Shown: positions 48,652 to 58,312, counted from the stretch's first letter. The stretch: DNA of 64,000 nt from Haemophilus influenzae (GCF_001457655.1 NZ_LN831035.1:1240001-1304000); one strand, 5' to 3'. Translations and numbers: made by a program. Notes: generated by a model not told the origin, from the sequence alone.

Positions 48652-50922
48652 ATGACCGAACAATTACGTCAAGCAGCCTTAGATTTCCACGAATTTCCAA
48701 TTCCTGGAAAAATCGAAGTTACCCCAACAAAATCATTAGCAACCCAACGTGATCTTGCCTTAGCTTATTCACCGGGTGTGGCAGAGCCTTGTTTAGAAAT
48801 TGAAAAAGATCCTGCCGCCTCTTACAAATATACAGCACGTGGCAATTTAGTGGCGGTGATTTCCAATGGCACAGCGGTACTTGGGCTTGGCAATATTGGC
48901 GCACTAGCGGGCAAACCCGTAATGGAAGGAAAGGGCGTGTTGTTCAAAAAATTTGCGGGCATCAACGTATTTGATATTGAAGTGAATGAGCATGATCCCG
49001 ATAAACTTGTGGATATTATTGCCTCGTTAGAGCCAACTTTCGGTGGGGTAAATCTTGAAGATATTAAAGCACCTGAATGCTTCTATATCGAACAAAAATT
49101 GCGTGAGCGAATGAATATTCCTGTATTCCATGATGACCAACATGGCACGGCGATCATCAGTGCTGCTGCGATCATCAATTCTCTTCGTATTGTAGGTAAA
49201 AAAATTGAAGATGTACGCTTAGTGGCTTCTGGTGCGGGTGCTGCATCTATTGCGTGTTTGAACTTATTACTTTCTTTAGGCATGAAACGTGAAAATATCA
49301 CAGTTTGCGACTCGAAAGGCGTGGTATATAAAGATCGTGATGACAAAATGGATCAAACCAAAAAAGATTATGCAATTGAAGATAATGGCTGGCGTAAACT
49401 TGGTGATGCGATTCCAAATGCAGATATTTTCTTAGGTTGTTCTGCGGCTGGTGCGCTTACGCAAGATATGGTTAAAAGTATGGCTGCGCATCCAATTATT
49501 CTTGCTTTAGCTAATCCAAATCCTGAAATTACCCCGCCAGAAGCAAAAGCTGTTCGTCCTGATGCGATTGTATGTACAGGCCGCTCCGATTACCCAAACC
49601 AAGTAAATAACGTGCTTTGTTTCCCATTTATTTTCCGTGGTGCATTAGATGTGGGCGCAACCACTATTAATGAAGAAATGAAACGTGCGGCAGTTTATGC
49701 CATTGCTGACCTTGCATTAGAAGAGCAAAACGAAGTGGTAACCTCTGCTTACGGTGGCGAAGGGGCGACATTTGGTGCGGATTATGTGATTCCTCGTCCA
49801 TTTGATCCTCGCTTGATTGTGCGTATTGCACCAGCGGTAGCAAAAGCTGCAATGGAATCTGGTGTGGCAACTCGTCCAATTCAAAATTGGGATGCTTATG
49901 TTGAAAAACTCACTCAGTTCGTTTACAAAACGAGCTTGTTTATGCGTCCTATTTTCAGCCAAGCAAAATCGGCAAAACAACGCATTATTTTAGCGGAAGG
50001 GGAAGAAAATAAAGCATTACATGCCACCCAAGAAGTGATTTCAATGGGCTTGGCAAATCCAATTTTAATTGGTCGCCGCAGCGTGATTGAAGAAAAAATT
50101 AAAAAACTTGGTTTACGTTTAACTGCAGGTGTAGATTTTGAAATTGTGGATAATGAAGATAATCCACGCTATGAAGAATGTTGGAAACACTATTACGAAC
50201 TTACTAAACGTAAAGGCATTACACCTGCAATCGCAAAACGTGTCGTGCGTTCTAACACTACCGTATTAGCTTCTACATTGCTTAGCTTAGGTTATGCAGA
50301 CGCTTTAGTATGTGGTTTATTTGGTTCATACGGAAAACACCTTGCCTCTATTCGAGATATTATTGGCTTAAAAGACGGCGTGAAAACTGCCGCTGCTTTA
50401 AATAGTCTTGTATTACCGACTGGTAACGTATTCTTAACAGATACTCACGTAAACAGTAATCCTACAGCAGAAGAATTAGCTGAAATTACCTTAATGGCAG
50501 CAGAAGAAATTCATCGTTTTGGTATTGAACCTGCAGTTGCATTGCTTTCTCATTCTAATTTTGGTTCATCTGATTCATTAGGCGCACCAAAAATGCGCGA
50601 AGTATTACAGATCGTCAAAGAGCGCAATCCACATTTAATGATCGATGGTGAAATGCGTGGAGATTTAGCGATGAATGAAGCACACAGAAAAGAATTAATG
50701 TCTGATAGCCCATTGAAAGGAAGCGCAAATTTATTAGTGTTCCCTGATTTGAGTGCATCACGTATTAGTTATAGCTTATTACGCGGCACTACTACGGCAA
50801 TTACCGTTGGCCCGATCTTAATGGGAATGAATAAATCTGCGCATATTCTTAATCCAGGTGCATCTGTTCGTCGTATTATCAATATGATTGCCTATGCAGC
50901 AGTGAAAGCACAACAAGAGTAA
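48652..50922 (+). CDS. maeB: NADP-dependent malic enzyme with phosphotransacetylase-like domain
   Basis: Decarboxylates malate to pyruvate with NADP. The 756 residues (E. coli 759) comprise a malic enzyme domain (1-430: [22 protein letters not shown]-type motif [19 protein letters not shown]-binding [16 protein letters not shown]). An inactive phosphotransacetylase-like regulatory domain follows (430-756). In E. coli this domain binds acetyl-CoA. GGAG lies 14 bases upstream of the ATG. Alone in its transcription unit. Confidence 0.96.
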   Translation: MTEQLRQAALDFHEFPIPGKIEVTPTKSLATQRDLALAYSPGVAEPCLEIEKDPAASYKYTARGNLVAVISNGTAVLGLGNIGALAGKPVMEGKGVLFKKFAGINVFDIEVNEHDPDKLVDIIASLEPTFGGVNLEDIKAPECFYIEQKLRERMNIPVFHDDQHGTAIISAAAIINSLRIVGKKIEDVRLVASGAGAASIACLNLLLSLGMKRENITVCDSKGVVYKDRDDKMDQTKKDYAIEDNGWRKLGDAIPNADIFLGCSAAGALTQDMVKSMAAHPIILALANPNPEITPPEAKAVRPDAIVCTGRSDYPNQVNNVLCFPFIFRGALDVGATTINEEMKRAAVYAIADLALEEQNEVVTSAYGGEGATFGADYVIPRPFDPRLIVRIAPAVAKAAMESGVATRPIQNWDAYVEKLTQFVYKTSLFMRPIFSQAKSAKQRIILAEGEENKALHATQEVISMGLANPILIGRRSVIEEKIKKLGLRLTAGVDFEIVDNEDNPRYEECWKHYYELTKRKGITPAIAKRVVRSNTTVLASTLLSLGYADALVCGLFGSYGKHLASIRDIIGLKDGVKTAAALNSLVLPTGNVFLTDTHVNSNPTAEELAEITLMAAEEIHRFGIEPAVALLSHSNFGSSDSLGAPKMREVLQIVKERNPHLMIDGEMRGDLAMNEAHRKELMSDSPLKGSANLLVFPDLSASRISYSLLRGTTTAITVGPILMGMNKSAHILNPGASVRRIINMIAYAAVKAQQE

Positions 50923-50964
50923 TTAAAAAAAGTGCGGTGAATTTCTGTCGTTTATTTAATGAAT

Positions 50965-50990
50965 CCTCGATTTTTCTCGAGGCTTTATTT
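50965..50990 (+). terminator. terminator after maeB
   Basis: CCTCGA (50965-50970) pairs with TCGAGG (50977-50982), followed by CTTTATTTT. Confidence 0.65.
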
Positions 50991-51146
50991 TCTAGTGAAT
51001 GTGTTTACATTTGAGATTAAGTAAAACTATGCGAAAATTTACCGCACTTTAAGGCTTTTATTTTGTCGAAAAGGAGCTGATAGACAGTTGCCTATCTTTC
51101 TTTAATTTAATACGGCTTGGATGCCGTTGTGTTAGTGGTTTTTACA

Positions 51147-53072
51147 ATGAAAAAAGCTCATTCCCCTTTATTCCCCATCTTCACATTCGTGTTAATTAAT
51201 CTCATTATCCTTTCCTTATCCCGTTTGGGACTTGCTGTATGGCAATCAGAGCGTGTATCCGCCGTAGATGGCTGGTTGCAATTATTTTTGCAAGGCGTAC
51301 GAATGGATGTTGTGGCACTTTGTTATTTATTTGGCGTACCAGCATTGCTCACAACATTGTTCCATAGCAGTAAAGTTTGGGTAAAAATTTTACGCCTATG
51401 GCTAACCTTTGGTAGCGTGTTCATTATCTTTATGGAAATTGCCACACCTGCCTTTATTGAAACCTACGATTACCGCCCAAATCGTTTATTTATCGAATAT
51501 CTGATTTATCCGAAAGAAGTTTTTTCAATGCTTGCGGAAGGACATTTAAGTGCGGTAATTTTTAGCCTTGTTTTCACTATTTTAGCTGCCGTGATTTATT
51601 GGAAAATTTCTGGTTGGGCAGTCAAAAATTTACGTTCAATCAGTTGGAAACTTCGCCCTGTGATTGCTTTGCTTGTGATTGTCGTGAGCTTCCTTGGGGC
51701 ACGTTCAAGTTTTCAACACCGTGGTATTAACCCCGCCATGGTGGCATTTTCTTCTGATGCGTTAGTGAATTCTCTGGTGCTTAATTCGGGCTATTCCGTC
51801 ATTTATGCGGCACAGCAATTTAAAGATGAAGAAAAATCTTCAGAAATGTACGGAAAAATGGATGCAGATGAAATGTTTCGTATTGTTAAAGCTAGCCGTG
51901 GCCGTCCAGAAAGTGATTACATTTCAGATAAATACCCAACTTTAACGAAAAATGTCGCGACTTATCAGGGTAAACCTAAAAATATCGTGATTTTGCTACA
52001 AGAAAGTCTCGGTGCTCAGTTTATTGGAACACTTGGTGGCAAACCACTTTCTCCAAATGTGGATCAGCTCGCAAAAGAAGGGTGGTTATTTGAAAATCTT
52101 TATGCAACAGGCACGCGTTCAGTACGTGGTATTGAAGCAACAACCGCAGGTTTTACGCCAACACCAGCTCGTGCAGTGGTGAAACTTAATAATGCCCAAA
52201 GTGGTTTCTTTACTATTGCGGATTTATTACATAAACAAGGCTATAACACTTCCTTTATTTATGGTGGCGAAAAGCACTTCGACAATATGGCGAGCTTTTT
52301 CTACGGTAATGGCTTTAAAGATATTTGGGATCAACAAGACTATCAGAATCCAAAATTTACTGGCACTTGGGGCGTGAGTGATGAGGATTTATTTGATAAA
52401 GCCAATGAAACTTTCACGAAATTACAAAATGAAGGTAAACCGTTTTTTAGTTTAGTGTTTAGTTCCAGCAATCACGATCCATTTGAATATCCAGATGGCA
52501 AGATTGAGCTTTATGAGCAACCAAAAGCCACTCGTAATAACGCAGCAAAATATGCGGATTATGCCTTAGGTCATTTCTTTAAAATGGCAAAACAGTCTAA
52601 TTATTGGAAAGATACGATTTTCTTAATTGTTGCGGATCACGATTCTCGTGTAGGCGGAGCAAGTCTTGTGCCGATTAAGCATTTCCATATTCCAGCCTTG
52701 ATTCTTGGTGATGGCATTACGCCACGTCGTGACAGCCGTCTTGTGAGCCAAATTGATATGCCAACTACATTGCTTTCTTTAGCTGGCGTAAGTGGCAATT
52801 ATCCAATGATTGGTTTTGATTTAACGCAAGATGTAAACCCAGATCGTGCTTTTATGCAATACGATCAAACTCAAGCAATGATGAAAGGCAATAATGATGT
52901 GGTAATTCAAATGCCAAATAAAGCAGCACAAGGTTATCATTATGATAAATCAACAGAAACTTTAACGCCAAAAGAGGTGCCTGATGCAATGAAAAAAGAG
53001 GCATTGGCTCATGCTTTATTAGGTAGTTATTTGTATAAAAATCGCTTGTATTCTTCAGGTGAAAATAAATAG
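51147..53072 (+). CDS. LTA-synthase-like membrane phosphotransferase (sulfatase fold)
   Basis: The 641-residue protein starts MKKAHSPLFPIFTFVLINL. It has about five membrane spans (residues 8-28, 45-65, 75-100, 125-150, 165-185) and a large periplasmic alkaline-phosphatase-superfamily domain (about 260-560). Metal and nucleophile residues are in ILLQESLGAQF (Glu), ATGTRSVRGIEATTAG (Thr) and FLIVADHDSRVGGAS. It belongs to the LtaS/OpgB group, which move glycerol phosphate from phospholipid. Gram-negative members decorate glucans or other glycans. Substrate not determined here. It is not an EptA-type enzyme by its motifs. Confidence 0.8.
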   Translation: MKKAHSPLFPIFTFVLINLIILSLSRLGLAVWQSERVSAVDGWLQLFLQGVRMDVVALCYLFGVPALLTTLFHSSKVWVKILRLWLTFGSVFIIFMEIATPAFIETYDYRPNRLFIEYLIYPKEVFSMLAEGHLSAVIFSLVFTILAAVIYWKISGWAVKNLRSISWKLRPVIALLVIVVSFLGARSSFQHRGINPAMVAFSSDALVNSLVLNSGYSVIYAAQQFKDEEKSSEMYGKMDADEMFRIVKASRGRPESDYISDKYPTLTKNVATYQGKPKNIVILLQESLGAQFIGTLGGKPLSPNVDQLAKEGWLFENLYATGTRSVRGIEATTAGFTPTPARAVVKLNNAQSGFFTIADLLHKQGYNTSFIYGGEKHFDNMASFFYGNGFKDIWDQQDYQNPKFTGTWGVSDEDLFDKANETFTKLQNEGKPFFSLVFSSSNHDPFEYPDGKIELYEQPKATRNNAAKYADYALGHFFKMAKQSNYWKDTIFLIVADHDSRVGGASLVPIKHFHIPALILGDGITPRRDSRLVSQIDMPTTLLSLAGVSGNYPMIGFDLTQDVNPDRAFMQYDQTQAMMKGNNDVVIQMPNKAAQGYHYDKSTETLTPKEVPDAMKKEALAHALLGSYLYKNRLYSSGENK

Positions 53073-53076
53073 ACAG

Positions 53077-53104
53077 AACGCCAGCTTAAGCTGGCGTTTC
53101 TTTT
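53077..53104. terminator. terminator between convergent 51147 gene and uvrB
   Basis: AACGCCAGCTT and AAGCTGGCGTT (53077-53098) form a perfect palindrome, followed by TCTTTT on the plus strand. Confidence 0.85.
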
Positions 53105-55142
53105 AGTTATCAAAAACAAATTGTTCACGCAATTGATGTAATTGATCGCGAATTGCCGCGGCTTTTTCAAATTCCAAATCTTGCGCAAATTTATACATTT
53201 GTTGTTCCAGTTTTTTGATTTGTTGTTGATATTCTTTGGCATTTTTCGGTGCATTATAAAGTGCGGTTGGTTCTGCCGACATTTTTCCACGTTGTTTATT
53301 GGCTTTCGCTTTTTGGTTTGCACCTTGCCCAATATCTAACAATTCGCCGACTTTCTTATTTAATGCTTGTGGCACAATGCCGTGTTCTTCATTGTATTTT
53401 GTTTGTTTTTCACGACGACGATTGGTTTCGGTGATGGCTTTTTCCATGGATTTTGTGATGTTATCCGCATATAAAATCGCTTTACCATTTAAGTTTCGTG
53501 CAGCACGACCGATGGTTTGAATTAAAGAACGTTCGGAACGTAAAAATCCTTCTTTGTCTGCATCTAAAATCGCCACAAGAGACACTTCTGGAATATCTAA
53601 ACCTTCACGCAATAAGTTAATTCCCACTAATACATCAAATTCGCCTAAACGCAAATCACGGATAATTTCGACGCGTTCCACGGTATCAATATCAGAATGT
53701 AGATAACGCACACGAATCCCGTGTTCATCTAAATAATCCGTTAAATCTTCCGCCATTTTTTTAGTGAGTGTTGTGACTAAAACTCGCTCATTTTTATCCG
53801 CTCTTTGGCGAGCTTCGGAAAGTAAATCATCCACTTGAATTGACACTGGACGAATTTCAATAAGCGGATCAAGCAAACCAGTGGGGCGAACCACTTGATC
53901 GATGATTTCACTGCCTGATTTTTCTAATTCATAAGGCCCTGGTGTTGCGGAAACATAAATGGTTTGCGGAGCTAAGCGTTCAAATTCCTCAAAGCGTAAC
54001 GGACGATTATCCAATGCGGACGGCAAACGGAAACCATATTCGACTAAGGTTTCTTTACGTGAACGGTCACCACGATACATCCCACCAATTTGAGGCACAG
54101 TTACATGAGATTCATCAATAATTAAAATCGCATCAGAGGGCATATAATCAAATAATGTTGGTGGTGGTTCGCCCTCATTTCTGCCCGATAAATAGCGAGA
54201 GTAGTTTTCAATTCCCGAGCAATAGCCCAATTCATTCATCATTTCAATATCAAATTGGGTTCGTTGGCTGATACGCTGTTCTTCTAAAAGTTTATGTTCT
54301 TTAATGAAGTATTCACGGCGTGATACCAGTTCTTTTTTGATGTTTTCTATCGCATCTAAAATACGTTCTCTTGGCGTCACATAGTGAGTTTTAGGATAGA
54401 TCGTAAAACGTGGTACAGCACCAAAACTACTACCAGTGAGCGGATCAAATAAACTTAAACGCTCGATTTCATCATCAAATAATTCAATACGCACCGCACG
54501 ATCATCAGATTCCGCAGGGAAAATATCAATAATTTCTCCGCGAACACGGAAAGTTCCACGCTGAAATGCTTGATCATTTCGGGTATATTGCAATTCCGCT
54601 AACTTCGCTAAAATTTGGCGTTGATCGATAATGGCACCTTGTTGTAAATGCAACATCATTTGTAAATAGCTATCAGGATCGCCCAAACCATAAATTGCAG
54701 AAACAGAAGCCACCACGATGGTATCTCGACGTTCTAGAAAAGATTTCGTCGCAGAAAGTCGCATTTGTTCAATTTGATCATTAATAGACGCATCTTTTTC
54801 AATAAATGTATCACTGCTTGGCACATAGGCTTCTGGCTGATAATAATCATAGTAAGACACAAAATATTCCACCGCATTTTCTGGAAAAAAAGCTTTCATT
54901 TCTGCATAAAGCTGAGCAGCAAGGGTTTTATTCGGTGCAAGTAACATCGCGGGGCGATTTAATTGAGCGATTACATTGGCGATAGTAAACGTCTTCCCCG
55001 AGCCAGTTACCCCGAGTAAAGTTTGATGCGCCAAACCATCCGTTAAATTTTCAGCCAATTTTTCGATAGCTTGTGGCTGATCGCCAGAGGGACGAAAGTC
55101 GGAATGCAGAATGAATGGTTTTGTGTTGATTTTTTCAGACAT
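53103..55142 (-). CDS. uvrB: excinuclease ABC subunit B
   Basis: Damage-verifying helicase-like subunit of nucleotide excision repair. The 679 residues have Walker [10 protein letters not shown] (near 43), the beta-hairpin [16 protein letters not shown] (near 93), DESHV Walker B, helicase motifs [19 protein letters not shown] and QTIGRAARN, and the C-terminal UVR motif ([20 protein letters not shown]) that binds UvrC. Upstream is a long AT-rich region with DnaA boxes. I see no properly spaced LexA box. Confidence 0.97.
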   Translation of the reverse strand: MSEKINTKPFILHSDFRPSGDQPQAIEKLAENLTDGLAHQTLLGVTGSGKTFTIANVIAQLNRPAMLLAPNKTLAAQLYAEMKAFFPENAVEYFVSYYDYYQPEAYVPSSDTFIEKDASINDQIEQMRLSATKSFLERRDTIVVASVSAIYGLGDPDSYLQMMLHLQQGAIIDQRQILAKLAELQYTRNDQAFQRGTFRVRGEIIDIFPAESDDRAVRIELFDDEIERLSLFDPLTGSSFGAVPRFTIYPKTHYVTPRERILDAIENIKKELVSRREYFIKEHKLLEEQRISQRTQFDIEMMNELGYCSGIENYSRYLSGRNEGEPPPTLFDYMPSDAILIIDESHVTVPQIGGMYRGDRSRKETLVEYGFRLPSALDNRPLRFEEFERLAPQTIYVSATPGPYELEKSGSEIIDQVVRPTGLLDPLIEIRPVSIQVDDLLSEARQRADKNERVLVTTLTKKMAEDLTDYLDEHGIRVRYLHSDIDTVERVEIIRDLRLGEFDVLVGINLLREGLDIPEVSLVAILDADKEGFLRSERSLIQTIGRAARNLNGKAILYADNITKSMEKAITETNRRREKQTKYNEEHGIVPQALNKKVGELLDIGQGANQKAKANKQRGKMSAEPTALYNAPKNAKEYQQQIKKLEQQMYKFAQDLEFEKAAAIRDQLHQLREQFVFDN

Positions 55143-55406
55143 AAAGTGCGGTCGGTTTTTTGATAGTTTTGAATAATGCCTATTTTAGCATATTTACTGT
55201 GTAAAATTGATCAGGCAAAAATCTAAGTTTTACACAGACTTAGCGATGTCAAGAGAAAGATGTCACAAATTCATTAAAAAAACTTTAAATTTTTACTAGA
55301 CAAAACTTAACTTATTGATTTTAAATTAAAATTTAATTTTAGGCTAATCTATAATCAAGATTGAATAATCCTTGTAAGAACAAGGGATCCGCAAAATTTT
55401 AAAAAG

Positions 55407-55442
55407 TTAATCCACAAAGTTATCCACAGGCTCTGTGGATAG
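55407..55442. promoter_or_regulatory. cluster of DnaA boxes
   Basis: A perfect box TTATCCACA at 55420-55428, an inverted near-perfect box TGTGGATAG at 55434-55442, and a weaker AATCCACA at 55409-55416 lie within 36 bases, next to very AT-rich DNA (55451-55515). They are about 265 bases upstream of uvrB and 140 bases upstream of tRNA-Asn. DnaA binding is likely; the function may be transcription control or DnaA titration. Confidence 0.65.
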
Positions 55443-55517
55443 AAAAATAAATATTAGGGGGTATATAAAAGATGAGAAAATTTTTTATTTTTTTATGAAA
55501 TTTTTTTAAATTTTGCA

Positions 55518-55554
55518 TTGACAAGCTAACTATCGATCATTAAAATTCGCGCCC
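55518..55554 (+). promoter_or_regulatory. tRNA-Asn promoter
   Basis: TTGACA (55518-55523), 17 bases, TAAAAT (55541-55546), followed by a GC-rich discriminator CGCGCCC (55548-55554), as at stringently controlled stable-RNA promoters. Confidence 0.85.
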
Positions 55555-55578
55555 TGTTCCTTGTGATACAAAGTTTAT

Positions 55579-55654
55579 TCCTCCTTAGTTCAGTCGGTAG
55601 AACGGTGGACTGTTAATCCATATGTCGCTGGTTCAAGTCCAGCAGGAGGAGCCA
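55579..55654 (+). tRNA. tRNA-Asn (anticodon GTT)
   Basis: The 76 bases including the encoded CCA fold into a cloverleaf. Acceptor arms TCCTCCT and AGGAGGA pair, the D-loop is AGTTCAGTCGGTAGA, anticodon GTT is at 55612-55614 in ACTGTTAAT, and the T arm is GCTGG-TTCAAGT-CCAGC. It has its own promoter and terminator. Confidence 0.97.
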
Positions 55655-55723
55655 ATTTTTCTTTTGGTTTAGAGTTTGTTTGTCTCCTTTTACAAATTCT
55701 AAATTAGCAACCAAAAGATTTTG

Positions 55724-55751
55724 AGCCCATCATGTTGATGGGCTTTATTTT
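55724..55751 (+). terminator. terminator downstream of tRNA-Asn
   Basis: AGCCCATCA (55724-55732) pairs with TGATGGGCT (55736-55744), followed by TTATTTTT. It stops next to the 3' end of zevB. Confidence 0.85.
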
Positions 55752-55756
55752 TAACT

Positions 55757-56725
55757 TCAAAATAGGATTTTGCTTCCGCCAGTTGAGATGGTTGTGCCGT
55801 ATAACAAACTCAGGGCAAAAAATAGCATTATTCCACCTGCGATTAGTTTCACGATGCTTTCGCTTTTTCCTTTCGTATTTTTTGAACTATACCAATGCCC
55901 TAAGTGGATTGCGGTATTTCGTGCATAACGTACAATTCCTGCGAAGGCTGACAGCATAAGCCCCGTGCCGAAAGACATGGCTAATACAGCTAAAATTCCC
56001 CAGCTATAAAGATCAAGCATATAAGCTAAAAATAAAACGAAAATTGCACCGCTACATGGGCGCATGCCAATTGTTAGAATCACGAGAAATTGTGATTTTA
56101 AATTAGTTGCTTGTGCAGTTTGCGTCGGGCTTGGCAAATGTTGGTGTCCACAACTACAGGTGTTTGGCTGAAAAGTGCGGTTATTTTTCACCGCACTTTT
56201 TTCGTGTAGAGGGAGGGGATTGAGGGATTTAATGGCTAATTTAGCTTTTTTACGATAGGCACGTAGACCTTGCCAAATCCAATAACAGCCGAGAAATACC
56301 AATAATAGCAAGGCAGTTCGTTCTAACCAAAGCTGGCTTAATTTGAAATAACGTGATGAAAGATTTAGCACTACAACAAGCAATGTTGTTGCTGTAATGG
56401 CGACAATGCCTTGCATTAAGGAAGAAAGTAAACTCAAGATAGTGCTTTGTTTTAATTGGCTTTCATGCGTGGAAAGATAGCTGGCAATAATAAATTTGCC
56501 GTGTCCTGGCCCGAGGGCATGAAGTACGCCGTAAACAAAGCTGGCGAAAATAAGTGTGATGCCTGCCTTGATGCTATTATTTTGAATTTGATGTAAATTT
56601 TCCGAAATAAGCTGATTAAAATCTTTTTGCCATGCAGCAATATGTAAGAAAAACCAAGGGGAAAAAGAGCCAAGTAAGGCGAGTGCAATCACTAATAACA
56701 CGAGCCCAGTTTTATATTTTTTCAT
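55757..56725 (-). CDS. zevB: zinc uptake inner-membrane protein ZevB (NicO/RcnA-like fold)
   Basis: The 322-residue inner-membrane protein has about six spans and a Cys/His-rich cytoplasmic or loop segment CSCGHQHLPSPTQ (near 190). Its HALGPGHGKFIIASYLSTHES (near 72) and RPCSGAIFVLFLAYMLDL motifs are those of the NicO nickel/cobalt transporter superfamily. H. influenzae ZevAB has been described as a zinc acquisition system needed in lung infection, and this gene pair matches it. A paired uptake signal hairpin lies inside the gene at 56171-56200. Confidence 0.85.
   Translation of the reverse strand: MKKYKTGLVLLVIALALLGSFSPWFFLHIAAWQKDFNQLISENLHQIQNNSIKAGITLIFASFVYGVLHALGPGHGKFIIASYLSTHESQLKQSTILSLLSSLMQGIVAITATTLLVVVLNLSSRYFKLSQLWLERTALLLLVFLGCYWIWQGLRAYRKKAKLAIKSLNPLPLHEKSAVKNNRTFQPNTCSCGHQHLPSPTQTAQATNLKSQFLVILTIGMRPCSGAIFVLFLAYMLDLYSWGILAVLAMSFGTGLMLSAFAGIVRYARNTAIHLGHWYSSKNTKGKSESIVKLIAGGIMLFFALSLLYGTTISTGGSKILF
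56171..56200 (-). repeat. inverted uptake-signal pair inside zevB
   Basis: AAAAGTGCGGT (56171-56181) and ACCGCACTTTT (56190-56200) form an 11-bp stem with an 8-base loop within coding sequence (residues HEKSAVKNNRTFQ). On the minus strand it reads as a stem followed by TTTT, like an intragenic terminator. Confidence 0.85.
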
Positions 56726-56727
56726 TT

Positions 56728-57348
56728 CTACTCACATTGAATTATTATTTTTTGCGCGAACATTACGCCTAAGGAATCATCTTCGTTCTTTTGGGATTTA
56801 TCAAGTGAAGATGCGTAGGCTTGGATTTTTTCATCCACATTAGGTTCAATTAATTTTCCTTGGCAATTTTTCGAAAGTGCGGAAAAATCTACCGCACTTT
56901 TTGAAGCGTAAGTCATCGCCACATAATAAGTGGGATCGTAAGTTTGTAAGCTAAATGTGTTTTTTTCTAACTTTTGCGGATGGGCGAGTGGCACATCAAA
57001 ATAATATTGCAGTTGTAAGCCTTGAACATTAATGCCGTAATTTTTTGGGCGAGGGGAATATTTGATTTTATTATTCTGGGCATCATATAGATAGCTGAAA
57101 TAATGCTCACTGACGATATTTCCCATTACATCATCAAGAAGTTTTTGTTTTTCCGCTTTAGTTCTAGCTTGTTTCATATCATAAATAACTGCAGACGAAC
57201 TTGGTTCATCCAACGTCCATTTCATTGAAAAACCTGTGAGTTGATTATTTTCTATAATGGGCGTGGTTTGTATATCAATAAATGCGTGAGGATGGGCTAA
57301 AACACCAAAACTAATGAATAAACCGAGTAATAATGAATACGTTTTCAC
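56728..57348 (-). CDS. zevA: periplasmic zinc-binding protein ZevA (DUF1007 family)
   Basis: The 206-residue protein has a signal peptide (LLLGLFISFGVLAHPHAF) with cleavage near Ala18, leaving an N-terminal His-x-His. The mature protein is of the DUF1007 type that accompanies NicO transporters: FIDIQTTPIIENNQLTGFSMKWTLDE (shown partly) and the DPTYYVAMTYASK strand. ZevA is described as binding zinc. zevB begins three bases after it. An inverted uptake-signal pair (one arm with one mismatch) also lies inside at 56874-56900. Confidence 0.85.
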   Translation of the reverse strand: MKTYSLLLGLFISFGVLAHPHAFIDIQTTPIIENNQLTGFSMKWTLDEPSSSAVIYDMKQARTKAEKQKLLDDVMGNIVSEHYFSYLYDAQNNKIKYSPRPKNYGINVQGLQLQYYFDVPLAHPQKLEKNTFSLQTYDPTYYVAMTYASKSAVDFSALSKNCQGKLIEPNVDEKIQAYASSLDKSQKNEDDSLGVMFAQKIIIQCE

Positions 57349-57427
57349 AAAAAATCCTATTATTTTGAACGCTAGAATTTGAAGTTGTTTATTCTACACG
57401 CAAAAACGAATTTTTCTGTCAAAAATG

Positions 57428-57441
57428 TTGATGTAAATCAA
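57428..57441. promoter_or_regulatory. FNR/anaerobox site
   Basis: TTGAT-GTAA-ATCAA is a perfect match to the FNR consensus TTGAT-N4-ATCAA. It is 80 bases upstream of zevA (minus strand, possible -10 TAGAAT at 57391-57396) and upstream of the candidate small RNA on the plus strand. Confidence 0.75.
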
Positions 57442-57479
57442 AAAAACTCTCAATAGCATTTCCCTTGCCTTTCAATATT

Positions 57480-57592
57480 CAGTAACATAGCTCCCGTCAA
57501 GTGATTGCTTGATATTCATAAAGTTCCTAAATAAAATAATGATAAATATAGCTAAACTACTTTCCTGCCACCCGTTTCGGGTGGTTTTTTTT
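57480..57592 (+). ncRNA. candidate small RNA with orphan terminator
   Basis: A strong Rho-independent terminator CCACCCG-TTT-CGGGTGG plus eight T (57568-57592) stands on the plus strand with no coding gene before it, because zevA is on the other strand. A possible -10 TAACAT (57483-57488) places an RNA start near 57495, giving about 98 bases, with the FNR site centre about 60 bp upstream. The 5' part can fold (TCAAG pairing with CTTGA, 57497-57512). The A/T-rich middle could hold an Hfq site. By layout it resembles FNR-controlled FnrS, but clear sequence identity is not visible to me. Confidence 0.45.
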
Positions 57593-57606
57593 ATCTAAGT
57601 CGAAAG

Positions 57607-57643
57607 ATGCACTCTTGCATTGTGCATTTATTCTTATTATGAT
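57607..57643 (+). promoter_or_regulatory. higBA promoter and operator-like inverted repeat
   Basis: ATGCAC (57607-57612) and GTGCAT (57622-57627) form an inverted repeat over a -35 (TTGCAT, 57615-57620). It is followed 17 bases later by TATGAT (57638-57643). HigA antitoxins usually repress their own promoter, so this is the likely operator. Confidence 0.5.
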
Positions 57644-57672
57644 CAGCTCGAGTATAACTAAGAGAATAATAG

Positions 57673-57978
57673 ATGTTTAATTTAAAGCGTGAGCATTTTA
57701 GAGATGATTATCTTTATAGGTTTTATCAATATGGTGATACTCATAGTAAGATTCCTTCTAATTTGTATAAAGTATTGGCAAGAAAATTAGATATGATAAG
57801 TGCCTCAGAAAATATCAACGATTTACGTTCTCCACCAGCTAACCATTTGGAGTTGCTTGAGCCAAAAGAAAATAAAATTTATTCTATTCGAGTGAATAAA
57901 CAATATCGTTTAATTTTTAAATATGAAAATAACGAAGTAAATAATTTATATTTAGATCCACATTCTTATAATTTGTAA
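57673..57978 (+). CDS. higB: HigB-family mRNA interferase toxin
   Basis: The 101-residue RelE-superfamily protein has the plasmid-maintenance killer layout: an N-terminal helix pair (residues 25-42, YKVLARKLDMISA), then DLRSPPANHLELLEPKENKIYSIRVNKQYRLIFKY with the basic and aromatic residues of the catalytic face (Arg-Val-Asn-Lys-Gln-Tyr-Arg). HigB cleaves mRNA on the ribosome. The toxin gene precedes the antitoxin gene, the order typical of hig. The stop TAA lies within the antitoxin's Shine-Dalgarno sequence. Confidence 0.88.
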   Translation: MFNLKREHFRDDYLYRFYQYGDTHSKIPSNLYKVLARKLDMISASENINDLRSPPANHLELLEPKENKIYSIRVNKQYRLIFKYENNEVNNLYLDPHSYNL

Positions 57979-57988
57979 GGAGGATAAT

Positions 57989-58312
57989 ATGATGACGAGA
58001 AAACCCACCTCTGTTGGTGAAATTCTACAAGAAGAGTTTTTAGAACCTTTAAGTCTTAAAATTAGTGATTTAGCTCAAATTTTAGATGTACATCGTAATA
58101 CGGCAAGCAATATTGTTAATAATAGTTCACGAATTACGCTAGAAATGGCAGTTAAACTTGCTAAAGTATTTGATACTACGCCTGAGTTTTGGCTTAATCT
58201 GCAAACACGTATTGATTTATGGGACCTTGAACACAATAAACGTTTTCAACAAAGTCTTGCAAATGTTAAGCCCGCTCTACATCGGCATGATACTTCTACA
58301 TTTGCAATGTAA
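57989..58312 (+). CDS. higA: HigA-family antitoxin (helix-turn-helix)
   Basis: The 107-residue protein (106 if the second ATG at 57992 is used, which is better spaced from the perfect TAAGGAGG at 57976-57983) has an XRE-type helix-turn-helix: SVGEILQEEFLEPLSLKIS, LAQILDVHRNTASNIVN, RITLEMAVKLAKVFDTTPEFWLNLQ. It binds and neutralises HigB and represses the operon. The distal C-terminus (KPALHRHDTSTFAM) is flexible. Followed by a terminator that abuts ettA. Confidence 0.9.
   Translation: MMTRKPTSVGEILQEEFLEPLSLKISDLAQILDVHRNTASNIVNNSSRITLEMAVKLAKVFDTTPEFWLNLQTRIDLWDLEHNKRFQQSLANVKPALHRHDTSTFAM

Noticed and set aside
55195..55225. LexA (SOS) box before uvrB
   Set aside because: CTG and CAG half sites are present near 55205-55219 but are 12 instead of 10 bases apart and lack the inner consensus.
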